Position numbers and translations under genes: made by a program
In this document: positions 47,206 to 56,285 of the stretch, one piece after another
Layout of the letters: the number at the start of each line of letters is the position of its first letter
How positions within the stretch are numbered: position 1 is the stretch's first letter
DNA from: Burkholderiales bacterium PBB1
GTDB taxonomy: Bacteria > Pseudomonadota > Gammaproteobacteria > Burkholderiales > Burkholderiaceae_C
Reading direction: 5' to 3'
DNA: 64,000 nucleotides
Assembly (NCBI GenBank): GCA_002255905.1
Contig: NKIN01000004.1
Location: forward strand, 354,793 to 418,792
Notes under the pieces: model-generated
What the model was told of the DNA's origin: nothing
Seen by the model: only the letters and a program-made list of their open reading frames with translations
Databases searched by the model: none

Positions 47206-48956
47206 CGGCGGTGCCACCAGTGCTGCTGAGCTTGCAGGACCTGCGGGTGTCGTTTCGCACCGGCAAGCACGGCGGGGTGGTGCAGCGCACGCAGGCGGTG
47301 GGCCGCAACGTGGGCGGACAGGCGCGGGGCATCAGCTTCGACATCCCCGAGAACACCACCGTGGCGCTGGTGGGTGAATCCGGATCGGGCAAGAGCGTCA
47401 CCGCGATGGCGATCCTGAACCTGCTGCCCGACAACGCCGAGCGCTCGGGCGTCATCGCGTTCCAGGGCCGCGATCTGCTGAAGGCCTCGCGGCAGCAGTT
47501 GCAGGCGCTGCGCGGCAAGGACATCGCCTGCGTGTTCCAGGACCCGATGTCTTCGCTGAACCCGGTGTTCACCGTCGGCGCGCAGCTTCGCGAGCCGCTG
47601 ATGAAGCACCTGGGTCTGAGCGCTCGACAGGCCATGGTGCGCGCCGAAGCCTTGCTCGCCGAGGTGGGGCTGCCTGAACCGAAGCGACGGCTCGGCGCCT
47701 ATCCGCACGAGCTGTCCGGTGGCCAGCAGCAGCGGGTGATGATCGCGATGGCGCTGTCGTGCGAGCCCAAGCTGCTGATCGCCGACGAACCGACCACCGC
47801 CCTCGACGTGACGATCCAGCGCCAGATCATGGAGCTGCTCGCGGCCGTCAAAGCCCGGCACCGCATGAGCATGCTGTTCATCAGCCACGACCTCGGCGTG
47901 GTCGGCGAGATCGCAGACCAGGTTGTCGTGATGCGCCAGGGCACGGTGCGTGAGCACGGCCCGGTCGCCGACATCTTTGCCCGCCCGCAGGACGCCTACA
48001 CCCGCGCGCTGCTGGCCTGCCGGCCGACGTTGTCGAACACGGGCGCCCGTTTGACGGTGATCGACGAGCTGATGGCGACCGAAGCCGGCGCTGCCCTGCG
48101 CGCGGCACCGATGGCCAGCGGCAAGATGGCGGATGCGCCCGTGATCCTCGAGGCCCGTGCGCTGACCAAGAGCTTCTGGATTCCGCGCGGACTGTTCGGG
48201 CGCCGCGAATTCAAGGCGGTGGGCCGCGACGGCCGCGGTGTCAGCTTCCAGCTGCGGCGCGGCCATACGCTCGGGGTGGTGGGCGAATCGGGCTCGGGCA
48301 AGACCACCATGGGGCTGGCGTTGCTGCGCTTGCACGAGGCCAGCGGCGGGCCGGTCGGCGGCGAGGTTCGATTCGAAGGCGAGGACCTGCTGGCACTGAG
48401 CCCTGCACAGATGCTGCCAATGCGGCGGCGCCTGCAGGTGGTGTTCCAGAACCCCTATGCGAGCCTGAACCCGCGCTTCACCATCGGCCAGACGCTGGTC
48501 GAGCCGATGGTCATTCATGGCATAGGCAGCGGCCGCGTGGATCGCGAAGCCCGGGCGCGTGCCTTGCTGCACAAGGTCGGTCTCGACGACTCGGCGATGG
48601 GGCGCTACCCGCACGAGTTTTCCGGTGGTCAGCGCCAGCGCATCGCGATCGCGCGCTGCCTGACGCTGAACCCCGAGGTGCTGGTGCTCGACGAAGCGGT
48701 CAGCGCGCTCGATGTCAGCGTGCAGGCGCAGGTGCTGAACCTGCTGAAGGACCTGCAGGACGAACTCGGGCTGGCCTATGTGTTCATCAGCCACGACCTG
48801 GCGGTGGTGCGCTTCATGGCCGACGAGGTGCTGGTGATGAAGGACGGCGAGGTGGTCGAGCAGGCGAGCGTCGCGCAGATCCTCGACGCGCCGCAGCAGG
48901 ATTACACGAAGCGGCTGATCGGGGCCATACCGCGCGGGTACCGCGCGGTTGCCTGA
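47202..48956 (+). CDS. Fused two-domain ABC ATPase (DppD-DppF/YejF type)
   Basis: 584-residue ATPase with two complete cassettes. Domain 1 has Walker A GESGSGKSVTA, signature LSGGQQQRVMI and Walker B LLIADEPTTALD. Domain 2 has Walker A GESGSGKTTMG, signature FSGGQRQRIAI and Walker B VLVLDEAVSALD. Between them are the peptide-importer C-terminal segments (YTRALLACRP). It energises the two permeases encoded upstream. The C-terminus PRGYRAV is encoded twice in the DNA, once before and once after the stop codon. Confidence 0.95.
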   Translation: MTAVPPVLLSLQDLRVSFRTGKHGGVVQRTQAVGRNVGGQARGISFDIPENTTVALVGESGSGKSVTAMAILNLLPDNAERSGVIAFQGRDLLKASRQQLQALRGKDIACVFQDPMSSLNPVFTVGAQLREPLMKHLGLSARQAMVRAEALLAEVGLPEPKRRLGAYPHELSGGQQQRVMIAMALSCEPKLLIADEPTTALDVTIQRQIMELLAAVKARHRMSMLFISHDLGVVGEIADQVVVMRQGTVREHGPVADIFARPQDAYTRALLACRPTLSNTGARLTVIDELMATEAGAALRAAPMASGKMADAPVILEARALTKSFWIPRGLFGRREFKAVGRDGRGVSFQLRRGHTLGVVGESGSGKTTMGLALLRLHEASGGPVGGEVRFEGEDLLALSPAQMLPMRRRLQVVFQNPYASLNPRFTIGQTLVEPMVIHGIGSGRVDREARARALLHKVGLDDSAMGRYPHEFSGGQRQRIAIARCLTLNPEVLVLDEAVSALDVSVQAQVLNLLKDLQDELGLAYVFISHDLAVVRFMADEVLVMKDGEVVEQASVAQILDAPQQDYTKRLIGAIPRGYRAVA

Positions 48957-48986
48957 TTCCCGCGCGGCTACCGCGCGGTCTGATTC
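48930..48986 (+). repeat. Tandem duplication of gene end, hairpin-forming
   Basis: Two near-identical units of 30 and 27 bp (48930-48959 and 48960-48986). Each contains CCGCGCGG-N3-CCGCGCGG, which folds as a strong hairpin, followed by TGATTC. The first unit ends with the stop codon of the ATPase gene (48954-48956). The second repeats PRGYRAV plus a TGA in the same reading frame. The hairpins may also help to end transcription. Confidence 0.8.
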
Positions 48987-49257
48987 AGTCGGTGGACCTG
49001 CGCCCGCCGACGCGTCGATCGATCAGCAACGCCGGGGGGTCGGCCGGATCGGCGTCAACGGGGCGAGGCAGCGCATCCAGGCCGGTGAACAGCGACAGCT
49101 GAACCGGGCCCTGACAGCGTTGCAGCACCGTTGAAGGGCGTGACGGTGACAGCCCCATGGGCCGCACCGGCTGACGCCCGGGTGTGGGCTCGGCCAGCAC
49201 GCGCGAGATGCCGCCGGCGGTGCCCGCGGCGAACAGGAAACGATCGGAAGCGCCCAT
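48985..49257 (-). CDS. Small protein of unknown function downstream of HDOD gene
   Basis: 90-residue frame beginning MGASDRFLFAAGTAGGIS. It continues with Pro/Arg-rich sequence (EPTPGRQPVRPMGLSP) and ends RRVGGRRSTD. Part of a longer open frame, but the ATG at 49257 lies 26 bp after the HDOD gene stop on the same strand, as expected for a small co-transcribed gene. No domain recognised and no clear ribosome site. It could be non-coding. Confidence 0.45.
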   Translation of the reverse strand: MGASDRFLFAAGTAGGISRVLAEPTPGRQPVRPMGLSPSRPSTVLQRCQGPVQLSLFTGLDALPRPVDADPADPPALLIDRRVGGRRSTD

Positions 49258-49283
49258 GGTCTGTGACCCGTGTCGTGTTGGGG

Positions 49284-50102
49284 TCAGACGACCTGTTCGA
49301 CGGCGCGCTCGATCTGCGCCTGCACGCGGCGTGCACCACGCAGCACCAGCTCGGGCTCGAGCTGCGCCTGCGGGGCGACGGTGTTGACGGCGTCGTCGAG
49401 CGTTTGAGGATCGGTCATCAGCGCGTGGGCCACGGCTGACAACGCGCAGATCGAGCGGCGTTGCACCTGGACCGGCAATTCCCAGGTCGCGTTGACGATC
49501 ACATGGAAGCGCACGCTGTGCACTGCGGCGGGCGCCAGGCCCCAGCTTTCGCAGAGCGCAGCACCCAGCGCGTCGTGGCTGACACCGAACTCCTGGTGTT
49601 CCAGCAATGCCAGTTCCTCGTCGCTGACAGCCGTGGTGAGCAAGGGCTTGTAGCGTGCAGGCGCATGGCGAAAAAGCACTGCCTTGCCGCACTCCTCGAA
49701 CAGCCCGGCCGAATGGGCGGCCCACGGATCCACGCCCACGGCATGCCCGATGCGACCCATCAGCAAGCCGCGCACGGCCGCACGCTCCCACACGGGCGAC
49801 AGTTCAGGCGCGCCCGGGAACACCGCGCGCAGGCCCATTTCGAAGGTGACCGCCGCGACTTCGCGGGTGCCCAGGTAAGTGATCGCCTGGTGCACGCTCT
49901 GCACCCGGCCCGAGAGCCCATACAGCGATGAGTTCACCGCCTTCAGCACCGCAGATGCCAGTGCCATGTCGGACTCGACCAGCAAGCTGATCTGCTGCAG
50001 GTTCACCTCTTCTTCGGCGAGCAGCATCGACAGCTTGACCAGCGATTCGGGCTGGGCCGGGATGTCGATGTTCAGCGCGCGCAGTTCGGGATCGACGGGC
50101 AT
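49284..50102 (-). CDS. HDOD-domain protein
   Basis: 272-residue protein with an HDOD domain, a signalling relative of HD phosphohydrolases. Family features are PAQPESLVKLSMLLAEE, ISLLVESDMALASAVLKAVNS and YGLSGRVQSVHQAITYLGT. The expected metal-binding HD pair is not seen, as in other HDOD proteins, so it is likely regulatory and not enzymatic. Homologs act in chemotaxis, motility or c-di-GMP-linked signalling; the partner here is unknown. Confidence 0.88.
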   Translation of the reverse strand: MPVDPELRALNIDIPAQPESLVKLSMLLAEEEVNLQQISLLVESDMALASAVLKAVNSSLYGLSGRVQSVHQAITYLGTREVAAVTFEMGLRAVFPGAPELSPVWERAAVRGLLMGRIGHAVGVDPWAAHSAGLFEECGKAVLFRHAPARYKPLLTTAVSDEELALLEHQEFGVSHDALGAALCESWGLAPAAVHSVRFHVIVNATWELPVQVQRRSICALSAVAHALMTDPQTLDDAVNTVAPQAQLEPELVLRGARRVQAQIERAVEQVV

Positions 50103-50213
50103 GGCGTGGGTCCGGACAAGATTGATGTCAGCCCATCGTAAGCACCTGCCACCGCGGCGTTGCCCGGAACAATGGGGTCGAGACGGTGCAATTCGGGCGC
50201 GCCCACCTCGTGG

Positions 50214-51029
50214 TCACCACAAGCTGGCGTAACCGTCCCAGACCGTCTTGACGATCAGCGCACCCACCACGCAGACGAAGACCGTGCGCACGAAGCCTGC
50301 GCCATGCCGCAGTGCGAGCCGTGTGCCGAGCAGGCTGCCCACCACGTTGGCGAGGGCCATCACCGCGGCGAGCGGCCACCACACATGGCCCGTGACGCCG
50401 AACAGCACCAGCGCGGCCAGGTTGGTCGCGGTGTTCAGCAGCTTGGCGCTGGCACTCGCATGCAGGAAGTCGAAGCCGAGCAGGCGCACGAACAGAAAAA
50501 CGAAGAAGCTGCCGGTGCCCGGTCCGAAAAAGCCGTCGTAGAAGCCGATCACTGCGCCGATCAGGCTGGCCCGCAGCGCCTGTCCGCGTCCGTGGTGCCG
50601 AGGCGCATGCGTGCGTCCGAGGTCCTTGTGCAGCAGCGTGTAGACCAGCACGGCCAGCAACACGAAAGGCAGCGCGCGGCGCAGGCCGGTCGCATCGATC
50701 AGCGTCACCGACCAGGCGCCGGCAAAGCTGCCGATGAGCGCGGCCACCGCAGCCGGCAGCAGCGCGCCCCAGGGCAACGTCACCCGGCGCGCGTACTGCA
50801 GCGTGGCCCAGGCGGTGCCCCAGATGGCTGCCCCCTTATTCGTGCCGAACAGGGTGGCCGGTGCGGCGTTCGGGTAGGTGGCGAACAAGGCAGGCACCAG
50901 CACCAGACCGCCACCGCCGACGATGGCGTCGACGAATCCCGCGAACAGCGAGGCCAGGGTCAGCAGTGTGGTGTCGAGCATCCGGAAACGAAAAAGCGCC
51001 GGGGTACCGGCGCTCATCGATTTTGACAT
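50214..51029 (-). CDS. Sulfite exporter TauE/SafE family protein
   Basis: 271-residue membrane protein with the TauE/SafE (DUF81) pattern: two related halves, the first with FAGFVDAIVGGGGLVLVPAL and the second with IGFYDGFFGPGTGSFFVF. The glycine-rich turns after an Asp are characteristic. It likely exports small organic or sulfur-containing anions. The frame extends to 51101; ATG 51029 or 50981 are possible starts. A 203-bp gap separates it from the sensor kinase gene upstream, which probably holds its own promoter. Confidence 0.9.
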   Translation of the reverse strand: MSKSMSAGTPALFRFRMLDTTLLTLASLFAGFVDAIVGGGGLVLVPALFATYPNAAPATLFGTNKGAAIWGTAWATLQYARRVTLPWGALLPAAVAALIGSFAGAWSVTLIDATGLRRALPFVLLAVLVYTLLHKDLGRTHAPRHHGRGQALRASLIGAVIGFYDGFFGPGTGSFFVFLFVRLLGFDFLHASASAKLLNTATNLAALVLFGVTGHVWWPLAAVMALANVVGSLLGTRLALRHGAGFVRTVFVCVVGALIVKTVWDGYASLW

Positions 51030-51232
51030 GGGCCGATGGTGCGGCGCTGTCGGCGCGGAAGTCAGGCCATGCGCCTGCGTCCGTTCGTGGTGTCTCCTCA
51101 TCCCCCCGAATCAGGAGCGGGCCGAGGCTAGCTCCTTCGAGGATCGCGACTTTAGATATGCGTCCACCGAATGAATCTCAGGGCTTTCCCTGCGCTGTGG
51201 CGTGAGAGCCACTGTGAGCGGCTGCCCGCAGC

Positions 51233-52801
51233 TCATCCGGCAGGCAACGACAACGTCACGGTGGTGCCTTGGCCTGGCTCGCTGGCAACCGACACCGTGC
51301 CGCCATGCAACTCGGCGATGCGTTTGACGATGGCCAGGCCCAGGCCCTTGCCGCCCTCCGACGATGCAGGCTCCACGCTCTGCCGGCTTTGGTAGAAACG
51401 ATCGAACAGGTGGGCGAGATCGGCTGCCGGGATGCCGGGCCCGCTGTCGCTCACGCTGACCTCGACGCGCCGCCGCGCTGGCGCGCTGTCGTTTCCATGG
51501 CTCCCCGGGTCGACGCACCCGCGCGCCGCCAGCGTGATGCGACCCCCGGCCGGGCAGAACTTCAGTGCGTTGTCGACCAGGTTGGCCACCGCACGCTCGA
51601 ACAGCTCGATGTCCAGGGCGGCAAACGTTGGCAGGTCGTTCGCAGCCGGTTCGGCGACCAGCACGACGCCTTGCTTCTCGGCACGTGCCGCGAAGCGCAG
51701 CGCGATGTCGTCGAGCAGCTCGGCAGCGTCGAGCAATTCGGGATGCAGCTTGAATTCGGGCTCGTCGAGTTGCGCCAGATCGCCCAGTGACTGCACCAGC
51801 CGCGCTGCATTGCGGGTATTGCGCAGCGCCACTTCCACCAGCTGACGGTCATTGGTGCGCGCTGGGTCCGCGGCCCATCGCGCGTCGAGCGTCTCCAGGC
51901 AGGCCGCGGTGGCGGTCAGCGGCGAGCGCAGGTCGTGCGACAGGTTGCTGACGCCTTCGCGGCGGAAGTGATCGAGGCGGCGCAGCGCTTCCCACTGGGT
52001 GCGCAGCGTCATCAGCATCGCGCGAAAGCCGCTGGCCAACTGACCGAATTCGTCACGTGCCGAACTGAATTCGAAACGGTCCGGGGCGTGGATCAGCGCC
52101 GTTTCCGAGGCGGCTCCGGCTGTCAGGCCTTCGCGCTGCACCGTGGCGACGGCCTCCGTGAGTCGTCGCAGCGGCCGGGTCACGGTGGCCGTGATCCAGG
52201 CGGTGAGCAGCGTGGCCAGCGCCACCACCGCGAGGATGGACGCCAGCGCCGGCCGGGCGAAGGTGCTGCGAAACGCCTCCAGCCGGCCCTCGGACGCGAT
52301 CGGCTTCTGGCAAACCAGGTACAGGTAGCCGGCGATGGGTTGGTCAGGGCGGATGACCGCGCTGGTCAGCGGCAGCGCAGCGATGATCGCGCCGTCGTCG
52401 GGGCCCGGACGCTCCGGGTCGTCACCCATCACGTACGGCATGGGTGTCGGGCCCATCGCCTGCAGCACCGGCTGCAGGGCCACCTTGTAGTCCGCTGGCA
52501 GCGTCATGGCGCTGGTCGACACGATCACCGAGCCGTCGGCACGCAACAGGTAAAGCTGGCTGTTGGGTTCGAAGAACAGCAGGCTGCGCAGGAAGGTGAC
52601 GAACTCTTCTGGATGGCGCTGCTGCATGTCGAGCATGCCGTTGTAGGTGGAGCCGACGCGCTTCAGGAATGCATTCGCACGGTAGTAGGCCGTCTCGTGC
52701 TCGAAACGCTGGAAGGCAAACAGCACGGTGGCGATCACGCCCAGCGCGGTCAGCGTGCCGGTGATGAAGATCGTCAGAGCGATCTTGAAGCGGACGCTCA
52801 T
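51233..52801 (-). CDS. Two-component sensor histidine kinase
   Basis: 522-residue membrane kinase. Two helices (residues 8-30 and 183-204) enclose a periplasmic sensor domain of about 150 residues. A HAMP linker follows, then HisKA with the phosphoacceptor His289 in VSNLSHDLRSPL. The HATPase domain has the N-box LVDNALKFCPAGG, G1 DSGPGIP and G2 GGKGLGLAI. All catalytic motifs are intact. It lies 31 bp downstream of its response-regulator gene. The stimulus is not known. Confidence 0.95.
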   Translation of the reverse strand: MSVRFKIALTIFITGTLTALGVIATVLFAFQRFEHETAYYRANAFLKRVGSTYNGMLDMQQRHPEEFVTFLRSLLFFEPNSQLYLLRADGSVIVSTSAMTLPADYKVALQPVLQAMGPTPMPYVMGDDPERPGPDDGAIIAALPLTSAVIRPDQPIAGYLYLVCQKPIASEGRLEAFRSTFARPALASILAVVALATLLTAWITATVTRPLRRLTEAVATVQREGLTAGAASETALIHAPDRFEFSSARDEFGQLASGFRAMLMTLRTQWEALRRLDHFRREGVSNLSHDLRSPLTATAACLETLDARWAADPARTNDRQLVEVALRNTRNAARLVQSLGDLAQLDEPEFKLHPELLDAAELLDDIALRFAARAEKQGVVLVAEPAANDLPTFAALDIELFERAVANLVDNALKFCPAGGRITLAARGCVDPGSHGNDSAPARRRVEVSVSDSGPGIPAADLAHLFDRFYQSRQSVEPASSEGGKGLGLAIVKRIAELHGGTVSVASEPGQGTTVTLSLPAG

Positions 52802-52832
52802 GCCGGGGCAACGAGCGGGCGGCCTGCCCGTT

Positions 52833-53552
52833 TCATGGTGGGGCCTCGCGCATCTTGTAGCCCGCGCCGCGCACCGTCAGGATCAGCTGCGGGCGCATGG
52901 GATCGGCTTCGAGCTTGGCGCGCAGTCGGTTGATGTGCGTCGTCACGGTGTGTTCGTAACCATCGTGGGTGTAGCCCCACACCGCGTTCAACAACTGTCC
53001 GCGAGAGAACACATGGCCCGGGTGCTGGGCGAAGTGCAGCAGCAGGTCGAATTCGAGCGCGGTGAAGTCGAGCAGTTGCTGACGGAAGCGCACCTGGCGC
53101 TTGACGGGCAGGATTTCCAGGTCGCCGTTGCGCAGGGTGCTGCCACCCGCCGGTCCAGCCGCCCCGGACTGCGCCGCGCGCAGCATCTCGGCGCGCCGCA
53201 GCAGTGCCTTCACGCGGGCCAGCAGCTCGGCCAGTGAGAACGGCTTGGTCAGGTAGTCGTCGGCGCCGAGTTCGAGGCCGAGCACGCGGTCGAGCTCGGT
53301 CGATTTCGCGGTCAGCATCAGGATCGGCGTGCTGCGCCCGCGGGCGCGCAGCGCCTTGCAGACCTCCAGGCCGTCCAGGCCCGGCATCATCAGATCGAGG
53401 ATCAGCAAGTCACTGGCCTGCTCGTTCTGGCTGGCCAACGCGGCCACCCCATCGGCCACAGCTGTCACGTCGTGCCCCGCCTGCCGCAGGTTCATCACCA
53501 GCAGGTCACGGATGTCGGTCTGGTCTTCGGCAACGAGGATCTGGGCGGGCAT
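52833..53552 (-). CDS. OmpR-family response regulator
   Basis: 239-residue regulator. The receiver domain has the acidic pair in VAEDQTD, phosphoacceptor Asp53 in LLILDLMMPGLDG and a Lys in LMLTAKS. The C-terminal winged helix has LTALEFDLLLHFAQHPGHVFSRGQLL-type sequence (seen as FTALEFDLLLHF and FSRGQLLNAVWG) and HINRLRAKLE. ATG 53552 is chosen; a GTG at 53573 is possible. A GACAAT hexamer on the minus strand (53564-53559) ends 6 nt before the ATG. First gene of the pair with the kinase. Confidence 0.95.
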   Translation of the reverse strand: MPAQILVAEDQTDIRDLLVMNLRQAGHDVTAVADGVAALASQNEQASDLLILDLMMPGLDGLEVCKALRARGRSTPILMLTAKSTELDRVLGLELGADDYLTKPFSLAELLARVKALLRRAEMLRAAQSGAAGPAGGSTLRNGDLEILPVKRQVRFRQQLLDFTALEFDLLLHFAQHPGHVFSRGQLLNAVWGYTHDGYEHTVTTHINRLRAKLEADPMRPQLILTVRGAGYKMREAPP

Positions 53553-53706
53553 GGGCGAATTGTCGCGCGACACCTGCGCTTATTACCCGGCGCATGGGCT
53601 GGGGCTCTGATGGCGCAAATGTTAGGTGGCTGTGAGGTTCGGCGAGCAAGGCGCGAGGTGGGATCGCCACAGTCATGCCATCGACTTCACCGATCCGGAG
53701 CCCCCC

Positions 53707-54279
53707 ATGCAGACCTCCCTCGCCACCACCGCCGCCACCTCCTTCGACATCGCTTCGTTCACCGCGACCCCGGTGGCCTGGACCGATCTGGTGGCCCATC
53801 GCAGCCACCTGGTGCGCTTCGCGCAGCGCAAGCTGCACGATCCCATGCTCGCCGAAGACGTGGTGCACGACGTGTTTGAGGCCGTGTTGTCCGGTCGGGC
53901 GCTGTTTGCCGGCCGCTCGGCCTTGCGCTCGTGGCTGACAGGCATCCTGAAGCACAAGATCGTGGACCTGGTACGCCAGCGCGCTATCTATGACAGCCTC
54001 GACGACAGTGATGGCACCGGCGACGACGGCGAAAGCCTGGCGCACGGCGCGATGGTTTTCGAGTGTTCGCAGCCGCGCCCTGACGAACTGGCCGAGCAGC
54101 GCGAATTCCTGGCGCATACCCTGGCGCGCATCGATGCGCTGCCGGCCGGCCTGCGTGACGTGATGCACCTGAGGGTGTTGCAGGACCAGCCGACCGACAT
54201 CGTCTGCCAGGCGCTGGCGATCAGCGAGGACAACCTGTTCGTGCGCCTGCACCGCGCGCGCAAGCAGCTGTTGTCGTGA
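53707..54279 (+). CDS. RNA polymerase sigma factor, ECF-like
   Basis: 190-residue sigma-70 family factor with region 2 (HRSHLVRFAQRKLHDPMLAEDVVHDVFEAVL in parts: LVRFAQRKL and AEDVVHDVFEAV) and region 4 (LPAGLRDVMHLRVLQDQPTD, then ISEDNLFVRLHRARKQLL). There is no region 3, as in ECF factors. The start is ATG 53707 with GGAG upstream. No anti-sigma gene follows; the next gene is convergent. It is divergent from the two-component genes across 154 bp. Confidence 0.85.
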   Translation: MQTSLATTAATSFDIASFTATPVAWTDLVAHRSHLVRFAQRKLHDPMLAEDVVHDVFEAVLSGRALFAGRSALRSWLTGILKHKIVDLVRQRAIYDSLDDSDGTGDDGESLAHGAMVFECSQPRPDELAEQREFLAHTLARIDALPAGLRDVMHLRVLQDQPTDIVCQALAISEDNLFVRLHRARKQLLS

Positions 54280-54320
54280 AGGTGTGAATCGGTGTGCTGC
54301 GCGACACGCCTCGCGCGGCA

Positions 54321-56033
54321 TCAGCGATCAGGCTGGGCGTTCTGCGCGATCCATTGCGCCGCGCGCTCGGCGATCATCAGTGTCGGCGCCGCGGTGTTGC
54401 CGCTGGTGATCGTGGGCATCACGCTTGCGTCGGCGATGCGCAGGCCTGCAACACCATGCACGCGCAACTGCGCATCCACCACCGCCTGCGGATCGCTGGC
54501 CGGCCCCATCTTGGCCGTGCCCACCGGGTGAAAGATCGTGGTGCCGATCTCGCCGGCCAGGCGACTCAGTTCGTCGTCGGTCTGGTATTGCATCCCGGGC
54601 TTGATTTCTCTCGGGCGGTAGGCCGAAAGCGCCTGCTGCGAAACGATGCGCCGCGTCACCCGCAACGCGTCGGCGACGACCTGACGGTCTTGCGCCGTAC
54701 TCAGGTAGTTCGGCGCGATGCGGGGGGCGTCCGTTGAGTGCGGGCTGCGCAGGCGCACCGTGCCCCGGCTCGTCGGGTTCAGGTGACACACGCTGGCGGT
54801 GATGGCGTCGAAGGGGTGCAGCGGTTCGCCGAAGGCCTCGAGCGATAACGGTTGCACGTGGTACTCCAGGTTGGCGTGCGGCTGATTCGGGTCGCTGCGT
54901 GTGAACGCACCGAGCTGAGAGGGCGCCATGCTGAGCGGTCCGGAGCGGCGCAGTGCGAATTCAAGCGCCATCTGCGCCTTGCCCCACCACGATCGCGATC
55001 GCGTGTTCAGTGTCGTCACGCCCTCAACGGCATACACCGACCGCAATTGCAGGTGATCCTGCAGGTTCTCGCCCGCGCCGGGCAGATCGTGAAGTGGCGT
55101 GATGCCGGCGGCATGCAGCGTTGCCGCTGCCCCGACCCCCGACAGTTGCAGCAGTTGCGGCGTGCCGATGGCACCTGTGCACAGGATCACTTCGCGGGCC
55201 GCGTGGACCTGGATCGGCTCGCCCCGATTCGCGTGGCCTTGCTTGTCGCGTGGCAACACCTCGACGCCGACGGCACGCAGTGGTCCCGCCCCCGTGTCGC
55301 CCTGCGAAGCCGGCTCCAGCAGCACCCGCGAGATGTGCGCGCCGGTCCAGACCTGCAGATTGTCCCGGTCCAGCACCGGGCGCAAGAAGCCCTTCGCGCT
55401 GTTCCAGCGCAGGCCATGGCGCTGGTTGACGTCGAAGTAGCCCACACCTTCGTTGTCGCCACGGTTGAAGTCGGCATTGGCCGGGAGGCCAGCCTGGCGG
55501 GCTGCCTCGGCGAAGGCCTCGAGTACCGTCCAGCGCAGGCGTTGCTGCTCGACACGCCATTCGCCGCCCGGGCGCACGCCCTTTTCGTCCCACCCGGGGG
55601 CTGCGTGGAACGCATCGGCTCCCCGATGGAAGTCCTCGTGCTTCAGGAAATGGGGCAGGCACTCGGCCCAGCTCCAGCCGGGGTTCGGCCCGAACCCGTC
55701 GCCTGCGCCCCAGGCGTCGTAATCCCGTGCCTGGCCCCGCATGTAGATCATCCCGTTGATGCTGCTGCAGCCGCCCAGCACCTTGCCGCGCGGGTAGCGC
55801 AGGTGGCGCCCATTCAATCCCGCCTCGGGCTCGGTCTGATACATCCAGTCGGTGCGCGGATTCCCGATGCAGCGCAGGTAGCCCACCGGGATGTGGATCC
55901 AGGCGTAGTCATCCTTGCCACCCGCCTCGATCAGCAGGACGCGTTTCGTCGAATCGGCACTGAGTCGGTTGGCCAGCAGGCAACCGGCGGTTCCGGCGCC
56001 GCAGACGATGTAGTCGTACATGAGGTGGCTCAT
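54321..56033 (-). CDS. GMC-family FAD oxidoreductase (choline dehydrogenase-like)
   Basis: 570-residue flavoenzyme. The N-terminal FAD motif is DYIVCGAGTAGCLLANRL. The GMC signature 1 region is YPRGKVLGGCSSINGMIY, and signature 2 is seen as GAIGTPQLLQLSGVG. The C-terminal active-site region is TIFHPVGTAKMG. It oxidises alcohols in relatives; choline is only one option, and no betaine genes are nearby. Upstream lies an AT-rich divergent region shared with the RNA-binding protein gene. Confidence 0.93.
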   Translation of the reverse strand: MSHLMYDYIVCGAGTAGCLLANRLSADSTKRVLLIEAGGKDDYAWIHIPVGYLRCIGNPRTDWMYQTEPEAGLNGRHLRYPRGKVLGGCSSINGMIYMRGQARDYDAWGAGDGFGPNPGWSWAECLPHFLKHEDFHRGADAFHAAPGWDEKGVRPGGEWRVEQQRLRWTVLEAFAEAARQAGLPANADFNRGDNEGVGYFDVNQRHGLRWNSAKGFLRPVLDRDNLQVWTGAHISRVLLEPASQGDTGAGPLRAVGVEVLPRDKQGHANRGEPIQVHAAREVILCTGAIGTPQLLQLSGVGAAATLHAAGITPLHDLPGAGENLQDHLQLRSVYAVEGVTTLNTRSRSWWGKAQMALEFALRRSGPLSMAPSQLGAFTRSDPNQPHANLEYHVQPLSLEAFGEPLHPFDAITASVCHLNPTSRGTVRLRSPHSTDAPRIAPNYLSTAQDRQVVADALRVTRRIVSQQALSAYRPREIKPGMQYQTDDELSRLAGEIGTTIFHPVGTAKMGPASDPQAVVDAQLRVHGVAGLRIADASVMPTITSGNTAAPTLMIAERAAQWIAQNAQPDR

Positions 56034-56285
56034 CAGGGTTTCACCGCACTGGCGCCGCGGCGGCTAAAACAATATAGATAAGAGATTGGCGGAAACGGTG
56101 GCGCCAGGTGATACCTGCAAAACAACACTTTGTTGCGCGCGATTTTGAGAAGCCTTTGCGCAATATCGGTCAACTCACCCATAATGAAAATTCTGTGGTC
56201 AGTAGCAGCGCCTTTGCTTGAATGGGTCAGGATAGGTTGAAGCTACACAGGTATTCTGTGTTCTCTGAAAAGAAAGGCGCTCGCA
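56034..56285. promoter_or_regulatory. AT-rich divergent region GMC/RNA-binding protein
   Basis: 252 bp, clearly richer in A and T than its surroundings. Plus strand: TTGCGC (56156-56161), 18-bp spacer, CATAAT (56180-56185) forms a plausible promoter for the RNA-binding protein, leaving a leader of about 95 nt. Minus strand: TATATT (56076-56071) is a -10 candidate for the GMC gene. A long leader is usual in cold-inducible RNA-binding protein genes, but no temperature element can be proven here. Confidence 0.5.
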
